A stretch of DNA of 60,000 nt from Cristatella mucedo (taxonomy: Eukaryota > Bryozoa > Phylactolaemata > Cristatellidae). Below, one piece after another: positions 1-41,093 of this stretch. The DNA lies in assembly GCA_009760855.2 (NCBI GenBank), contig WPIO01000001.1:14789501-14849500 (forward strand), read 5' to 3'. Position 1 is the first letter of the stretch. Each line of letters starts with the position of its first letter. The translations under genes were made by a program, and so were the position numbers. The notes below the pieces were generated by a model. It ran no database searches. It saw only the letters and a program-made list of their open reading frames with translations, and was not told the DNA's origin.

Positions 1-461
1 TGTGGCACCATGAATGAGCAGAGTGGACATTTGATCTTTTCTCATATCTAATTTGCTCGACCTTGATCGCAGACGAGTGCGTAGGAGCAAGTATATCACA
101 TTGCTCAAACTCGGTGCCCATCTCTTATACAGATCTTGAATCCGACTTTCGCGCATGCCGAATCCAGCTTCGAGTAGTGTCGATGGCAACAAAGCAAGTA
201 CCGGTGGTATCGAACACCAGGTAGGTAGGCGCTCATTTTTCCAGCATTGTTATGCATCAAAGTAAGGAGGCTTTTCTTGAAGTCGTTACTTGGTGTGTAG
301 GGCACAGTCAGCCTTTGCTCGTGGCATGAGCATCTATAGCATATCATAAGATGGCAATTAATTAGCTTAGATGCAAATGGTTAGAAATAACTGTACTAAC
401 TCGGCTAGCAGTTATAGAGACATCAGGATGACATCGTGGCATATTTCTAATAGATCTTGGT
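1..461. other. Downstream flank of the TTC41-like gene, no gene seen
   Basis: Mixed-composition sequence with short open frames but no splice-supported coding and no recognised repeat. Confidence 0.4.
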
Positions 462-600
462 CCCGCGGTTAAGGTGCTCGCCCCGACCAAGGTCTGGCTG
501 ATGTCGCTGGCTCGAGCCCCGAGGTATATGTGAAGCAGATAGATAGAATAAAGGTTAAGTTCTTTTTGGGCACGTTACAAATTAATTATAATATCTAGCG
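462..600 (+). mobile_element. tRNA-derived SINE (family A)
   Basis: An RNA polymerase III A-box-like GCGGTTAAGGTGCTCGC is followed by a B-box-like GGCTCGAGCCCC about 35 bp later, then a tail (AAGGTTAAGTTCTTTTTGGG) that mirrors the 3' end of LINE family 2. Copies are at 42925-43066, 44370-44510 and 49355-49495. Confidence 0.75.
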
Positions 601-944
601 GCACCAGCAGACATTTAGGTCTGGCTCTACCTGCACATCCCTACGGAATCTGCAACATAGCATTTACATTTCACTACCTACAAAACAGGAGTAATTTCAA
701 ATGTATGGCTGGTGTGTGAAAACATATGGAAAAAAGATCAGGTAGACTTATTTCTGTGACTTTGTATACCCATGTATTTTCTGCAAGCAGACAACATATC
801 TACAAAAGTTTGATCCAGAAAATTTTGAGCAGTTGATTGACACGATCGTCGTTCATTATTTTTTTCGGCCGCATGCCCAAACCGATGCAGGCCTAATTGG
901 AATGCAAGAAAGTATCCACATAGTTGGCACAAAAAGAGCTGCTG

Positions 945-30504
<29,560 letters not shown>

Positions 30505-31224
30505 GGCAGCAAAGCAGGCACCAGCGCTTGTGCTTCGGCTTCATGTACGTCTGCAGGCAAAGCACAGCAAGGCACGGCACGGCACGCGATTTTAGGCGGC
30601 AGCCGGAAGGCATCATTTCGGCAAGATATGCAGCCAAGCCAACGCTAACTGCGACAGTTATGTCTGCTTATGATCGGGTTCCTTTGCACGTTATCTTAAC
30701 TACAATCTCATCACACACTGGCAGCTAGCTGCCTTTGTACAAAGGAGCCATGGAATCGAGCCAGTCGATGGACACCATCATCTGTGGATCTAACCGGCTC
30801 TTGAGGTTCGGTGGCTGTGACATACAGTGGTTCAACTACGAGACGGTCTCACGAGCTTCTGTACAACAGAAGCATCGAGTATGAGTGGTGGCGCATGCAC
30901 AAAGGTCGCCTAGATAAAACTGTGTGCAGCTATCGAAATTCACATAGAGCAAGATGAATTTTCTCAAAAGCTGCATCACAAACGTAGGCCACTTACTTTA
31001 TAGGTTTGGGACAGCATGGCTCATACATCATGCATCACCAATTTTCATTTAATATACCCTGTAAGTGTGTGAGACCTTTGTTAGCTTTACTTACCCTACT
31101 GGGTATTGAGTGCCACTCACGTAGAAAACTCACCAGCATAACACCGTTATGTCTTACGGCTTTGTGGAATTACCAATTAAGATCTTAGTAACGATAATCC
31201 ATTTATATACCACCTTATAAGAAT

Positions 31225-31480
31225 GAGGTAATATAATGTATCTCTGGCTGTAACTCCACAAAACCACAAAGTCTGTGTGAGTGCTACGACGGAAAGTTTT
31301 GTATAGCGCACTCACAGCCTAAGCGGCTTTAGGTATGCATTCGGTAGCAAACAGACTTCATCTCACTCAACAGAGAGAAAGTGAGAAGCATAGTTGAGTC
31401 AGGAGACCAGTTGAGGTAGTGACTAGCATAAAAGTAGCAGCTCAGGACCGCTGAAAAAGAGGCACTTTACTATTTTCCTT
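31225..31480 (-). mobile_element. LINE 3' end, minus orientation
   Basis: The reverse complement shares the GCCGCTTAGGCTGTGAGTGC stretch and the ATACATTATAT tail. A short partial copy in the other orientation follows at about 31540-31615. Confidence 0.65.
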
Positions 31481-31659
31481 TGCTGCATGACATGACGTCT
31501 CCTGGCTTACCATACATGCCCCCAAAGGCACCTAGGCTTTGAGTGTGCTACAGAAAGCTCTCCAGCGTAACACCTGCTTAGTCTGTGTGGCTTTGGGGCT
31601 AGAGGTGGACATATATTGCTTATAACTACACATATAACATATAGCATATACATGTGTAT

Positions 31660-31707
31660 GTGCATGTGTGAATGTGTGTGTGTGTGTATGCATGCGTGAG
31701 TGATGGT

Positions 31708-31758
<51 letters not shown>

Positions 31759-31845
31759 TGAGTGTGTGTGTGTGAGTGAGTGAGGGTCCGTGTGTGTGTG
31801 TGTGTGTGAGTAAGGGTCCGTGTGTGTGTGTTTGTGTGTGCGCAT

Positions 31846-31897
<52 letters not shown>

Positions 31898-31915
31898 ATG
31901 CATGTGTGTGAATAT
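31660..31915 (+). repeat. Compound (TG)n microsatellite with GAGTGAG and GGGTCCG inserts
   Basis: Long TG runs are broken by GAGTGAG units and two copies of AGGGTCCGTGTGTG. It lies in the divergent spacer between the TTC41-like and GRP94 genes. Confidence 0.9.
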
Positions 31916-32275
31916 TCATATGAGTGAGTGTGTGCATAAGCAGCATATCATAAATGTATGTGTCATTGTATACAATGTAACTGTAATGCATACCTACATG
32001 CAACACAGTAAGTCGTTTGTATAGCACCCTGAAGAAACCAAATATCTAGACAAATGCTGCTACAGCATTTTGCAAGAGAGGCAATAATTAAGAGGGAATG
32101 ACAAGCACGGTATCTTGCATGCAAAAACACACAAGACACTCCCGGCAGCTGGCTAGTTGCATTCCTTGTTAGTAGCAAGCACTGAATCATTCATAGGTAT
32201 GCAAGCAAAGCATACGCAAAAAAGACAAGTTAACTGAGGCAAAGGAAAAGCTGAGCAGAACAGGTGCATTGTTAG

Positions 32276-32640
32276 CTAATAATAATAATAATAATAAAGT
32301 ACCTAATAAAGCGCCCTCAGAGAACTTAATCTCTTTCTAGGCGCTTTAAATTTGCTGCAAAGGGAAATGCAATTAAATGGTAAGTAAAATCATGCTTGAA
32401 AAAACAAACAAAACGAATAACATGGTTAGGGGTGACATGCACAGGGTCAGCATGCAAATGTGGTTAGTGGCAGCATGCACAGTGTCAGCAAGCATAAGCA
32501 CGTGAAGGACAAATCACAGGGACCCACTAAATGCTGTCCTAAATAGGTGTGTTTTTAAGTTCCTTTTAAATGTGGTCAGGTCAGGGGATGTTCTGACGCA
32601 GGTCGGGAGGGAGTGCTAGCTGAGACTTAAATCATTCAAA
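32276..32640 (-). mobile_element. LINE family 2, 3' end, minus copy
   Basis: A run of AAT is followed by the family 3' UTR (CGCCCTCAGAGAACTTAATC) and the ORF2 C-terminal remnant. It lies in the spacer between the TTC41-like and GRP94 genes. Confidence 0.65.
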
Positions 32641-33129
32641 GTCAATGCAGGTGGGGACAAAAGCCTTAAATGAGTGCCAGACTTTCGGTGCATACTAACT
32701 GAATACCTGATCACTGTTCAATTTATTACTTGAAACTGAAGACTACTTGTAACAAAGAAGCGGTTAGCCCGAGAGCACACTGGACGAGCAAGGAGGTCAG
32801 ATAGGTAGGCTATTGAATACGAGTTAGGTAGCCTGTAGGCTGGAGAGAGAATCTTCAAGTTGTATTCAAACTAGATAGGAAGCCAGTGAAACTCACACGT
32901 GATGTGGCAGCTACTCAGGTGAAGACAGATCAGACTAGCCGCTGAGTTTTTCACAAGTTGGGCACAGATCAAGAGTAAGGCCAGGACCCCTAAAATAATC
33001 CTTAGCTAAAGTAGGCCCTCTTGACGGTGGAGGTAATTCGCTCATCCAACGGCAGATCGATATGGACTAATATGACCGGATCACGGGCAGACTTCACTGG
33101 AGTGATGCCAGACGAATCAATCTTGAGGG

Positions 33130-34100
33130 TGAGGTATTGCAACTTGACCTTGATGACCTTGAACTTGAACTTGCCATGTTGACACTTGGCTTGCCCATCG
33201 TTATAAAGTTGATCTTATCATCATCTTCAATTTTAAAAGCTTCATTCAGAAGACTGCTTCTGCAGCTAGCCACTACGTCTGATCCCTATCCAAGATTGGG
33301 AGCTGTCTTCCACGGTGGCTTGCAAAAAATTTTAACTAGCTCCTTAGTTATGTCTCGGCTTGATTATTGCAATTCCCTATTGGCTGGGCTACCAAAAAAG
33401 GCGATAAGGCCACTGCAGCTGACTATGAATATGGCTGCAAGGCTAGTCTTCAAGTCCCAGAAGTTTGAGTACGAGTCTCCTTTGCTAAAAGAGCCTAGAT
33501 GGATGCCGGTTGAGCAACGGATCAGAGCAAAGTTCTTACGCTGACCCGCAAGGCCCGCCACGGCTTGGCCCCTTCGTACCTAGCTGAACTGCTGCATCAG
33601 TTTCAGCCTGTTCGCGCCATCAGGTCTTGTGTGGACAATAAATTAGCTGTCCCATTCCTCCACTTAAAGACCGTTGACGACACAAGCTTTAGCTCTGCAG
33701 GTACTAGGCTGTGGAATTCGCTTCCACAATCCTTATGCAACGACAACTACTCTCCTACTGCCGACCATGGCTCATCCTTGTCAGCGGTCCTGAGCTGCTA
33801 CTTTCATGCTTCTCACTACAATCCTTACGCAACGACAACTACTCTCCTACTGCCGACCATGGCTCATCCTTGTCAGCGGTCCTGAGCTGCTACTTTCATG
33901 CTTCTCACTACCTCAACTGCTCTCCTGACTCTGCTATGCTTCCCACTTCCTCTTTGTTGCGTGAGGCAAAGTCTGTTGGCTACCGAATGCGTACCGAAAG
34001 CCGCTTAGGCTGTGAGTGCGAAATACAAAACTCTCCTGCGTAACACCCACATGGCCTTAATGACTTTGTGGAGTTACAGACGAAGATACATTACATCATC
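33130..34100 (+). mobile_element. LINE fragment (same family as 45.4-47.3 kb), plus strand, frameshifted
   Basis: The plus strand encodes [20 protein letters not shown] and [20 protein letters not shown], then after a frame change near 33540 HGLAPSYLAELLHQFQPVRA and GTRLWNSLPQSL. These are the C-terminal part of a CR1/L2-like ORF2. It ends at a GAGATACATTACAT tail. It carries an internal 92-bp tandem duplication. Confidence 0.75.
33729..33912 (+). repeat. 92-bp tandem duplication inside a LINE fragment
   Basis: The segment starting AATCCTTATGCAACGACA is repeated immediately with period 92 and almost no differences, so the duplication is younger than the insertion. Confidence 0.8.
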
Positions 34101-34249
34101 GTGAGACTTCAGGAAGTTAGAGGCCATCCAAGTGCAAATATCGTCTATATGGGCTACAAGCAAGTCGAGTGAGTCGGATGCTATGCATGGCTTCGCATTC
34201 GAAGGATATGTAGAGCTGAGTGTCATCGACTAGAAATGAAAGCCAAAAT

Positions 34250-34579
34250 TGTGTTTGGAGTTGTTAGGTCCCTTGTTCTCTGATTATCTGGCTCCAACAT
34301 ACCTATCAGAACTACTCCCCCACCAGCCACAGCATCGTACAACCTGCTGTTCTGACTCAAATCGTTTACCCAACCTCCGAACCTCAAACAAAACCTTTGG
34401 AGACAGTGCATTTAGTTCTTATGCTCCCAAAGTCTGCTTACAACTTTTTATTACAGCATTTGGTGGGTCTTTGTGACTCGTCCTTCATGTGCATGTACCT
34501 GCTTACACCATGCCTGATGCTTGTGGATGTTACCACCAAACATTGGGTAATGCTTTGTATGCAGCATCTGTAAAGTGGC

Positions 34580-34627
<48 letters not shown>

Positions 34628-34680
34628 TTCTGTTATCTGAGGGCGATATATAAATGTATTATTATTATTATTATTATTAG
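34250..34680 (+). mobile_element. LINE family 2, plus copy with internal (GA)n
   Basis: The plus strand reads LAPTYLSELLPHQPQHRTTC and LRTSNKTFGDSAFSSYAPK. The 3' UTR is interrupted by a GA run at about 34583-34623, and the copy ends in ATT repeats. Confidence 0.65.
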
Positions 34681-34717
34681 TGTTACTATAATGGCCAGAG
34701 AGAGAGAGAGAGAGAGT
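34583..34717 (+). repeat. (GA)n runs and ATT repeats
   Basis: GA runs at about 34583-34623 and 34695-34717 flank an ATT run (about 34658-34678) at the LINE family 2 3' end. Confidence 0.85.
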
Positions 34718-35887
34718 ACAGAGAGTGGGGGAACAAAGACTAAACCTTGGCGTATGCCATATTACAACGGCCCTCCCAGATAACCGACGGTCATTTACAT
34801 CTACACTCTAGACATCTCTCACTGAGGTAGGATCTAGCCTGGTTTAGCACTGTGCCAGTGATACATAGGTGTGGAGAGGCGCTCCTGGAGGATCTGTAAG
34901 GTCAATTGTGTAAAATATTGCTATACTGAGAGATTCAGAAAAACTAGCAGAGAGACCTTAACCTTAACAGTATTTTTCAGGCGGTCATTCTAAGCCAAAG
35001 CAGTGCTGCAGTTGATAAACGCACCGTACATGACAGAGTGAATATTTGCAGCGAATGTTATTACACGAGTTGTACATACCTGAGGTTTTACCTGACAAAA
35101 CAACTCTCAAGGCGTAAAATTAAAAAATAGTCCCACCATTACGTAATGGCTTACTCACTTACGTCTGTTCATACGAAAAGGAATGTTCCATAGCAGCTGG
35201 GCGCTCGATACTACTTCCTTTTTTAACTCCTCTCTGACTCTCTCCTGCTCTCTGACTACAAGGGCCCACGATATTTAGACAGATGCAGACTAGACTGCGT
35301 TTTCCTGATGCACCACCGCCTGATTTTGATAAAATCGGATCATAATTAGTGCATGATCAGCGGTACGGCGCCAAATTTATTTTAATCAATCTGGTTCTCT
35401 TTGTAGTTTCAGTTAACTTCGTTACCTATGAGACTCCGGCTCAGACTAAGAATCCTAAGCCAACTAAAGAACAATCGTAATTAGAAGTTATTAGACAACT
35501 AAGCAAGGAATTATACAGCATGGAGAACATTAGGTATGCGAGATTGCTAAGATGATAAGTCCGCGAAGAGAGTGAACACTCCGCCCGGTACTTGCATCCG
35601 GCGCCTCTAGCTCCTTACTCGGCTCTTAAAATAAACATGCGAGTTTTCTATGAGAATTATATATAAGTCCTCGACCAAACAAGTACCTTAATGAAGCGTC
35701 AGAGGCTCGTCCGGGGATGCGGAGACCGGGCCGGCGTGAAATCCGCGCGGCACGACACAAAGGTCACGGTCCCGTCTCCACGGCGGCATTGACAACGGAA
35801 GCGACCCAGGCGCAGCGGTTGTGGGTAAAGAGGCGGAACGCCGAGAGCCAATCGTAGACGACCAGCTCATCCAGGCCGTGTGACCTT

Positions 35888-35906
35888 CGTGTAGAATTTT
35901 GATTGG
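35888..35906 (-). promoter_or_regulatory. Near-consensus second ERSE
   Basis: The plus strand reads CGTGT, nine bases, ATTGG, one mismatch from the reversed ERSE, exactly 40 bp upstream of the perfect copy. GRP-family promoters often carry tandem ERSEs. A third, weaker candidate in forward orientation starts at 35848 (CCAAT, nine bases, CCAGC). Confidence 0.6.
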
Positions 35907-35927
35907 CTGTTTATCCGGCGAAAGAAT

Positions 35928-35946
35928 CGTGGGAAGTTGTGATTGG
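35928..35946 (-). promoter_or_regulatory. Perfect ER stress response element (ERSE) of GRP94
   Basis: The plus strand reads CGTGG, nine bases, ATTGG, which is the exact reverse complement of the ERSE consensus CCAAT-N9-CCACG. It ends about 90 bp before the GRP94 start codon. In animals, ERSEs bind NF-Y and ATF6 (or XBP1) and drive the unfolded-protein response. Position, orientation freedom and the downstream gene all fit. Confidence 0.85.
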
Positions 35947-35960
35947 CTTCGCTGTTGAGC

Positions 35961-35968
35961 GTATATCC
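35961..35968 (+). promoter_or_regulatory. Possible TATA-like element of GRP94
   Basis: GTATATCC lies 15 bp after the ERSE and about 70 bp before the ATG, a workable place for a core promoter. The match is loose and the transcription start is not known. Confidence 0.3.
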
Positions 35969-36036
35969 CGGCGCCGAGTTTTGCCAGCGCTAGTGTTGTC
36001 TGTGGCCGTTAGCTGGGTGCGGCTCTCTAACCGAAC

Positions 36037-39000
36037 ATGAAGCAGTCGCTGTGGCTGCTCGGATTAGTCGGCCTTGTTCTGCTGGCAGGTATGTATCGGC
36101 AAATTCCTTTGGGGCCTTGCGGCTGTTCCAAACTTCTGTAGCCGCTCAGCGGCATATCTGCCTCCAGCTTCTTACGTTAGCCGGCATCTCGATCCGTAGG
36201 CCTCTTTGGCCTTATTAACTTCTTCACTCGGTACTATTCAACAATGGCGTTGTGTGTGATACATATTAGGAGTGTGCCGAGCCGCCGACGATGACGACGA
36301 CGGCGACGACGCGCCTACTGTTACAGAAGATGTTGGTAAAAGCCGCGATGGTTCTAGAACCGACGACGAGGCTGTCAAAAGGTTGGTGACGCTGTGACTG
36401 TAGTTTGCCCGAGTGATAACGAGTGAAGCGCACATTCTCTCTGCGTACATGTTGAGCATTTTTCAGAGCGCTGAATGCATCCTAGCCAATATGCTGCAGT
36501 AAAGGATATATCTATTTAGGGAAGAGGAAGCTATCAAGTTAGACGGACTTAGCGTAGCCGAAATGAAGGAGCTTAGAGACAAAGCGGAGAAGCACGTGTT
36601 CCAAGCGGAGGTTGACAGAATGATGAAGTTGATTATCAACTCACTGTACAAGAACAAAGAGGTAACCCATGTGCCATGTCGGCGATGCACACCGCCCATG
36701 TCGGCGAACCATTCGTTCATCGAGATAACGCATTTCAATATGATTTTTTCAGATATTCTTGAGGGAGCTTATTTCAAACGCATCCGATGCCTTGGATAAG
36801 ATCCGGTTCGTTTCGCTTACCAATAAGGAAGCTTTAAGTGCAACGGAAGAACTGACCATTAAAATCAAGGTACGTACCTAAAAGCTACCAAGTGGCTCGG
36901 AAGTGAGTCCCACAGGTGGGCCTTTTAGCTAACGCAGCCGTTGAAAAAAATTTAAGGCTGATAAAGAGAACCGACTGCTACATATCATTGATACTGGCAT
37001 TGGCATGACCAAAGACGAGCTTGTGAAGAATCTGGGCACCATTGCCAAGTCTGGAACCAGTGAATTCTTCTCTAAGCTGTCAGATTCAAACCAGAATGAA
37101 GCCAATGACCTCATTGGACAGTTTGGTGTTGGATTCTATTCGGCATTTCTCGGTAATTATGAAACTTATGTTGAGTATATGTGTTGTTGCTTCTGCAAAT
37201 AATATTATTGGTGCTGGAAGCATGACTTGAAATTGTAGTTGCCGACCGGGTTGTGGTTACATCGAAGAACAATGATGATGATCAGTATATTTGGGAGTCA
37301 GATGCTTCGACTTTCTCTGTTACCAAGGATCCTCGTGGCAACACATTGAAAAGAGGAACCCACATTACGTAAGTTGTAAATTTGTTTTATATATAGTGAT
37401 TTTGTGGCCCGGTGAGCCATTGTGTGCTCTCGAGTGAAGAACAGGCGTATGTGAGAGATTATGCTTTGCTTTCACACGTTTTCATAGTGCTTGCTGACAC
37501 CAATCCGATGCTACACTCAGGTGCAACAAATTCTGGCAGTACGGTCACCTGTAGCTGTATGGTGGCTGTAAATTCGTTTGGGGTAATTGGAGGGTTTTCT
37601 ATGGCATCGGGCATAAAAATAAATAAATCCTAGCTGATTAAACAGCCTCTTTTGTATAGCGACAGAAGAGCCTTTACGGCTATCGCCGCCGCTTGCAGTG
37701 GCGATAAAGAATCGCCCACCGCAGGAATCAAACCCACGACCTCGGGGGTTGGTCAAGAAACGTAAATTGCGACAATCTGTTTGGTGACGAATCCTTAGGG
37801 CTGGTGCATTCGGGCTCTGGCGACAGCAGATGAGACAATCCGGAAGCTGGCAGCCTCGACTCCTGGCTAGATAATCGGTGTAGAGGCCATAAAGGATCAC
37901 ACTAAAAACATCCACACCAACAGCATATTTGCTTGTTTTGGGGTTAATAAATATTTTCCCATGCTTTGCTTTAGTATGCCTGGTGTCACAGAGACCCCTT
38001 GTATTACCCGAACGAATCTACTGCCACCTCAGCAGTCTACCGTACTGCAAGGATTTTCTTTCGCCTGAGTATTTTACTTCAATTTCCTAGGCTTAGTGGT
38101 ACTTGGTAGGTAGTGTGCTATTTATTTGCTTTCATGCTTCTCAATGGCTTGGGTACATGTTTGCTTAACGTGTGTGTCTGCAACTGTTTAACCAGTTGTA
38201 GCCATTCCAAAGTATTGCAATGTACAATAAGAATCGTTCTGTGACTTTTTGAGGTTTGTGAGACTGTGCTATTTATTGTATCTTGTTCGTTTACCCATTA
38301 TTTATAGTTTACATATGAAAGAAGAATCTAGCGATTATCTGGAGCCCAACACCATTAAGGAGCTCGTAAAGAAGTATAGCCAATTCATCAACTTCAACAT
38401 TTATCTGTGGACAAGCCGAAAGGACACTGTTGAGGAACCTTTAGATGATGACGACGACAAGAAAGACGAAGCTGTGGCAGAAGATAAGAAAGACGATGAT
38501 GATGATACCGAGGTATGCTTGTGAAGCTTATATCGGTGCCATGAATGCTCACGGTTAAGCAGCAACTGCTGTTACTGTGACCACCGCCTCCACCTTATGT
38601 TTGTGCTGCCTGCTCGAGCTTTCTACTGCATGCCGTTTTCTAATCTACTTATCTGTCTAGGTTGAAGAAGAGAAAGCAGATAAGCCAAAAACGAAAAAAG
38701 TAGAGAAGACCGTATGGGATTGGGAGCTGACTAATCAGAATAAACCTCTATGGACTAGGAAGTATGTTAAAGTCGCATCTAGTGCTCTTCAGCCCCCAGC
38801 TGTGTAGAATATCTCAGGAGTGACGTTAGGAACACAACTTCAATGTATGCTTCAATTTTGTAGGCCAAGTGATGTTGAGGAAAAGGAGTACAACGAGTTT
38901 TACAAGGCTTTTACTCGTGACAGTGAGGACCCCATTGCGAAGGCTCACTTCACCGCTGAGGGAGAGGTTACATTCAAGTCAATTCTTTTCATTCCCAAGA

Positions 39001-40771
39001 CAGCGCCGACAGATATGTTCCAGAATTATGGAAAGCTGAAGGATCGTGTCAAGATGTACGTTAGGCGTGTTTTTATAACCGACGATTTCGAGGAAATGCT
39101 GCCGAAGTATCTGTCGTTCATCCGTGGTGTTGTGGACTCGGATGACCTGCCTCTCAATGTGTCTCGTGAGACACTGCAACAGCATAAACTGCTTAAAGTG
39201 ATCAAAAAGAAACTAGTTCGAAAGGTGCTAGATATGATTAAGAAAATCAGCGATGAGGACTACGATAAATTTTGGAAGGAGTATAGTACCAGGTATGGGC
39301 ATATCTCATATATCATCTGGCTGGTATTGTTTATTAGAGAACAGTTAGGTTGATATTTGTGTATGTGTTCATGCTTTTTTGATGGTTTTAGCATCAAGCT
39401 TGGGGTAATTGAAGACCATTCCAACCGTACTCGTCTTGCCAAACTGCTGAAGTTTTATTCGTCTAACGACTCGGAGAAGCAGGTTTCTTTGGCTGATTAT
39501 GTCGGCCGAATGAAAGAGAAACAGGAGGCTATTTACTTCATGGCTGGAACCAGTAAAGATGATGTTGCTAAGTCGCCATTTGTGGAGAGGCTGCTAAAGA
39601 GAGGTTACGAAGTACTGTATCTCACCGAACCCATTGATGAGTATTGTATCCAAGCACTTCCTGAATTTGATGGTAAGAAGTTCCAGAACGTTGCAAAGGA
39701 AGGTGTCAAGCTTGATGTGTCGGACAAAGCCAAAGAAAGAAAGGAAGCACTCACGAAAGAGTTTGAACCCTTGACTACCTGGTTAAAGGAAAATGCCTTG
39801 AAAGATAAGGTATTCAATTAATCTTTAGTATGATAATTATGTTGTACTTTAAATTTTACTTTTCCATGTTCATGGTAGCTCGACCTGATTATGTCAATTT
39901 TTAGATTGAATCGGCCATCATTTCTGAACGACTGTCAACGTCACCATGTGCGTTAGTGGCTAGCTCCTATGGCTGGTCAGGTAACATGGAGCGGATTATG
40001 AGGGCCCAAGCATATGCCAAAACTGGCGATGCATCGAACGAGTAAGTTTCGTAGATGTGATTGAGTGCTGCTTGGCAGTTCTTTCTACCTCAATGTTTAA
40101 TTGTACTTCTGTCTATAGATACTATGCGACACAGAAGAAAATTCTTGAGATTAACCCGAGACACCCAATAATTAAGGAACTCAAGTCAAGGGTAGATGCA
40201 TCGGCTGACGATTCTACTGCCCAGGACTTGGCTGTAGTCTTGTTTGAGACAGCGACTCTCCGATCTGGATATCAGCTGAAGGACACTGCTGGCTTTGCAT
40301 CTCGCATTGAAAAGATGCTTCGCCTGGGATTGGGTGTGTCTACTGATGAACAGGTATGTTCTTATTTTGCTCTCCCATGTTGATCGCGTTAGTAGCAAAC
40401 GTGCTGTCAGTTAGCAGTGTCAGTATTGTTACCTTGCTAATTTGCTTACTTTGATCTGCAGTATAACTTAAGTATGCGAATTGTCACAGGTGGAAGAAGA
40501 TCCGGAGCTGGATGCTGAAACTGAGACTGCTGATGGAGATGCTGCACCGGGCGACAACGAAGTTGAAGTCGATGATTCTGACCAGGCGGATGCTAAAGAC
40601 ACAGCAACTGAAAAGGTCGATAAGGTATGGTGAATATTAGTGGCACTACTTCCAATAGGAACAAAAACCACCCGTTTGCATTTGTGTGTTAAAACGCTAT
40701 AACTGCACTCGTGTACATCTGCATATGACATTTCTTTTTAGAAGCCTGAAGACGGCCATGACGAACTATAG
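36037..40771 (+). CDS. HSP90B1: Endoplasmin (GRP94), ER-lumen HSP90 paralogue, 14 exons
   Basis: The coding exons are 36037-36088, 36270-36381, 36520-36661, 36753-36869, 36957-37152, 37239-37368, 38308-38512, 38661-38761, 38864-39292, 39392-39809, 39905-40041, 40119-40353, 40490-40624 and 40742-40771. All are in phase and give 812 residues, close to the roughly 800 usual for the family. Seen: a signal peptide (residues 1 to about 22), an acidic pre-N region, the ATP-binding N domain with [11 protein letters not shown] (106-116) and DTGIGM (153-158), an acidic Lys/Asp linker (about 290-325), the middle domain with the [19 protein letters not shown] stretch, the C-terminal dimerisation domain, and the acidic tail ending HDEL. 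Known: GRP94 is an ATP-driven chaperone for secretory and membrane clients and is retained by KDEL/HDEL receptors. Introns are short (about 80-180 nt) except intron 6 (939 nt), which holds a SINE. Exon 5 uses an AAG acceptor. Confidence 0.97.
37625..37760 (-). mobile_element. SINE family B in GRP94 intron 6
   Basis: The minus strand carries the B box (GTGGGTTTGATTCCTGC) and the downstream body GAGGCTGTTTAATCAG shared with the other copies. It partly accounts for this being the only long GRP94 intron. Confidence 0.65.
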
Positions 40772-41087
40772 AACTTCACCAGTTACCATGTTTGTACAGT
40801 ATAAATATTTTGTTGTACTCGGCCTTTTCCAATTTATGTTAAAATATGTATGCAGTTTACTGTATCGTATGACCTTGTACATTAAAGAAGTACTTTTCAA
40901 AGTGAACGAGCTTTCCTGGTTGAACAGACTGATGACAATGTACATCAGACCATATCAACATGCTCAACATGCACGTGCCTGTAGTGGGCAGGGCGAACTG
41001 TCATCGTCGAACTGACCTGAAGCGTGTAATCCTTAGTGTACTGCTTAAACGTAAGCCCGAAAGGCAACATTTCAATTACTAGCTAAT

Positions 41088-41093
41088 AATAAA
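41088..41093 (+). terminator. Possible polyadenylation signal of GRP94
   Basis: AATAAA lies about 315 bp after the GRP94 stop codon in an AT-rich stretch with no other gene. A second AATAAA is at 41329-41334. Confidence 0.45.

Larger units (their letters stand above)
30505..35887. other. Divergent spacer between TTC41-like and GRP94 start codons
   Basis: It is repeat-rich: LINE ends at 31.2, 32.3, 33.1 and 34.3 kb and the TG microsatellite. The last 200 bp (about 35690-35890) are GC- and CpG-rich and belong to the GRP94 promoter region. No complete gene is visible. Confidence 0.5.

Noticed and set aside
738-932. Minus-strand open frame after the TTC41-like stop, as an extra terminal exon
   Set aside because: Exon 16 already has an in-frame stop and no convincing donor was found before it.
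31507-32027. His-Thr rich open frames on the minus strand
   Set aside because: They are translations of the TG microsatellite.
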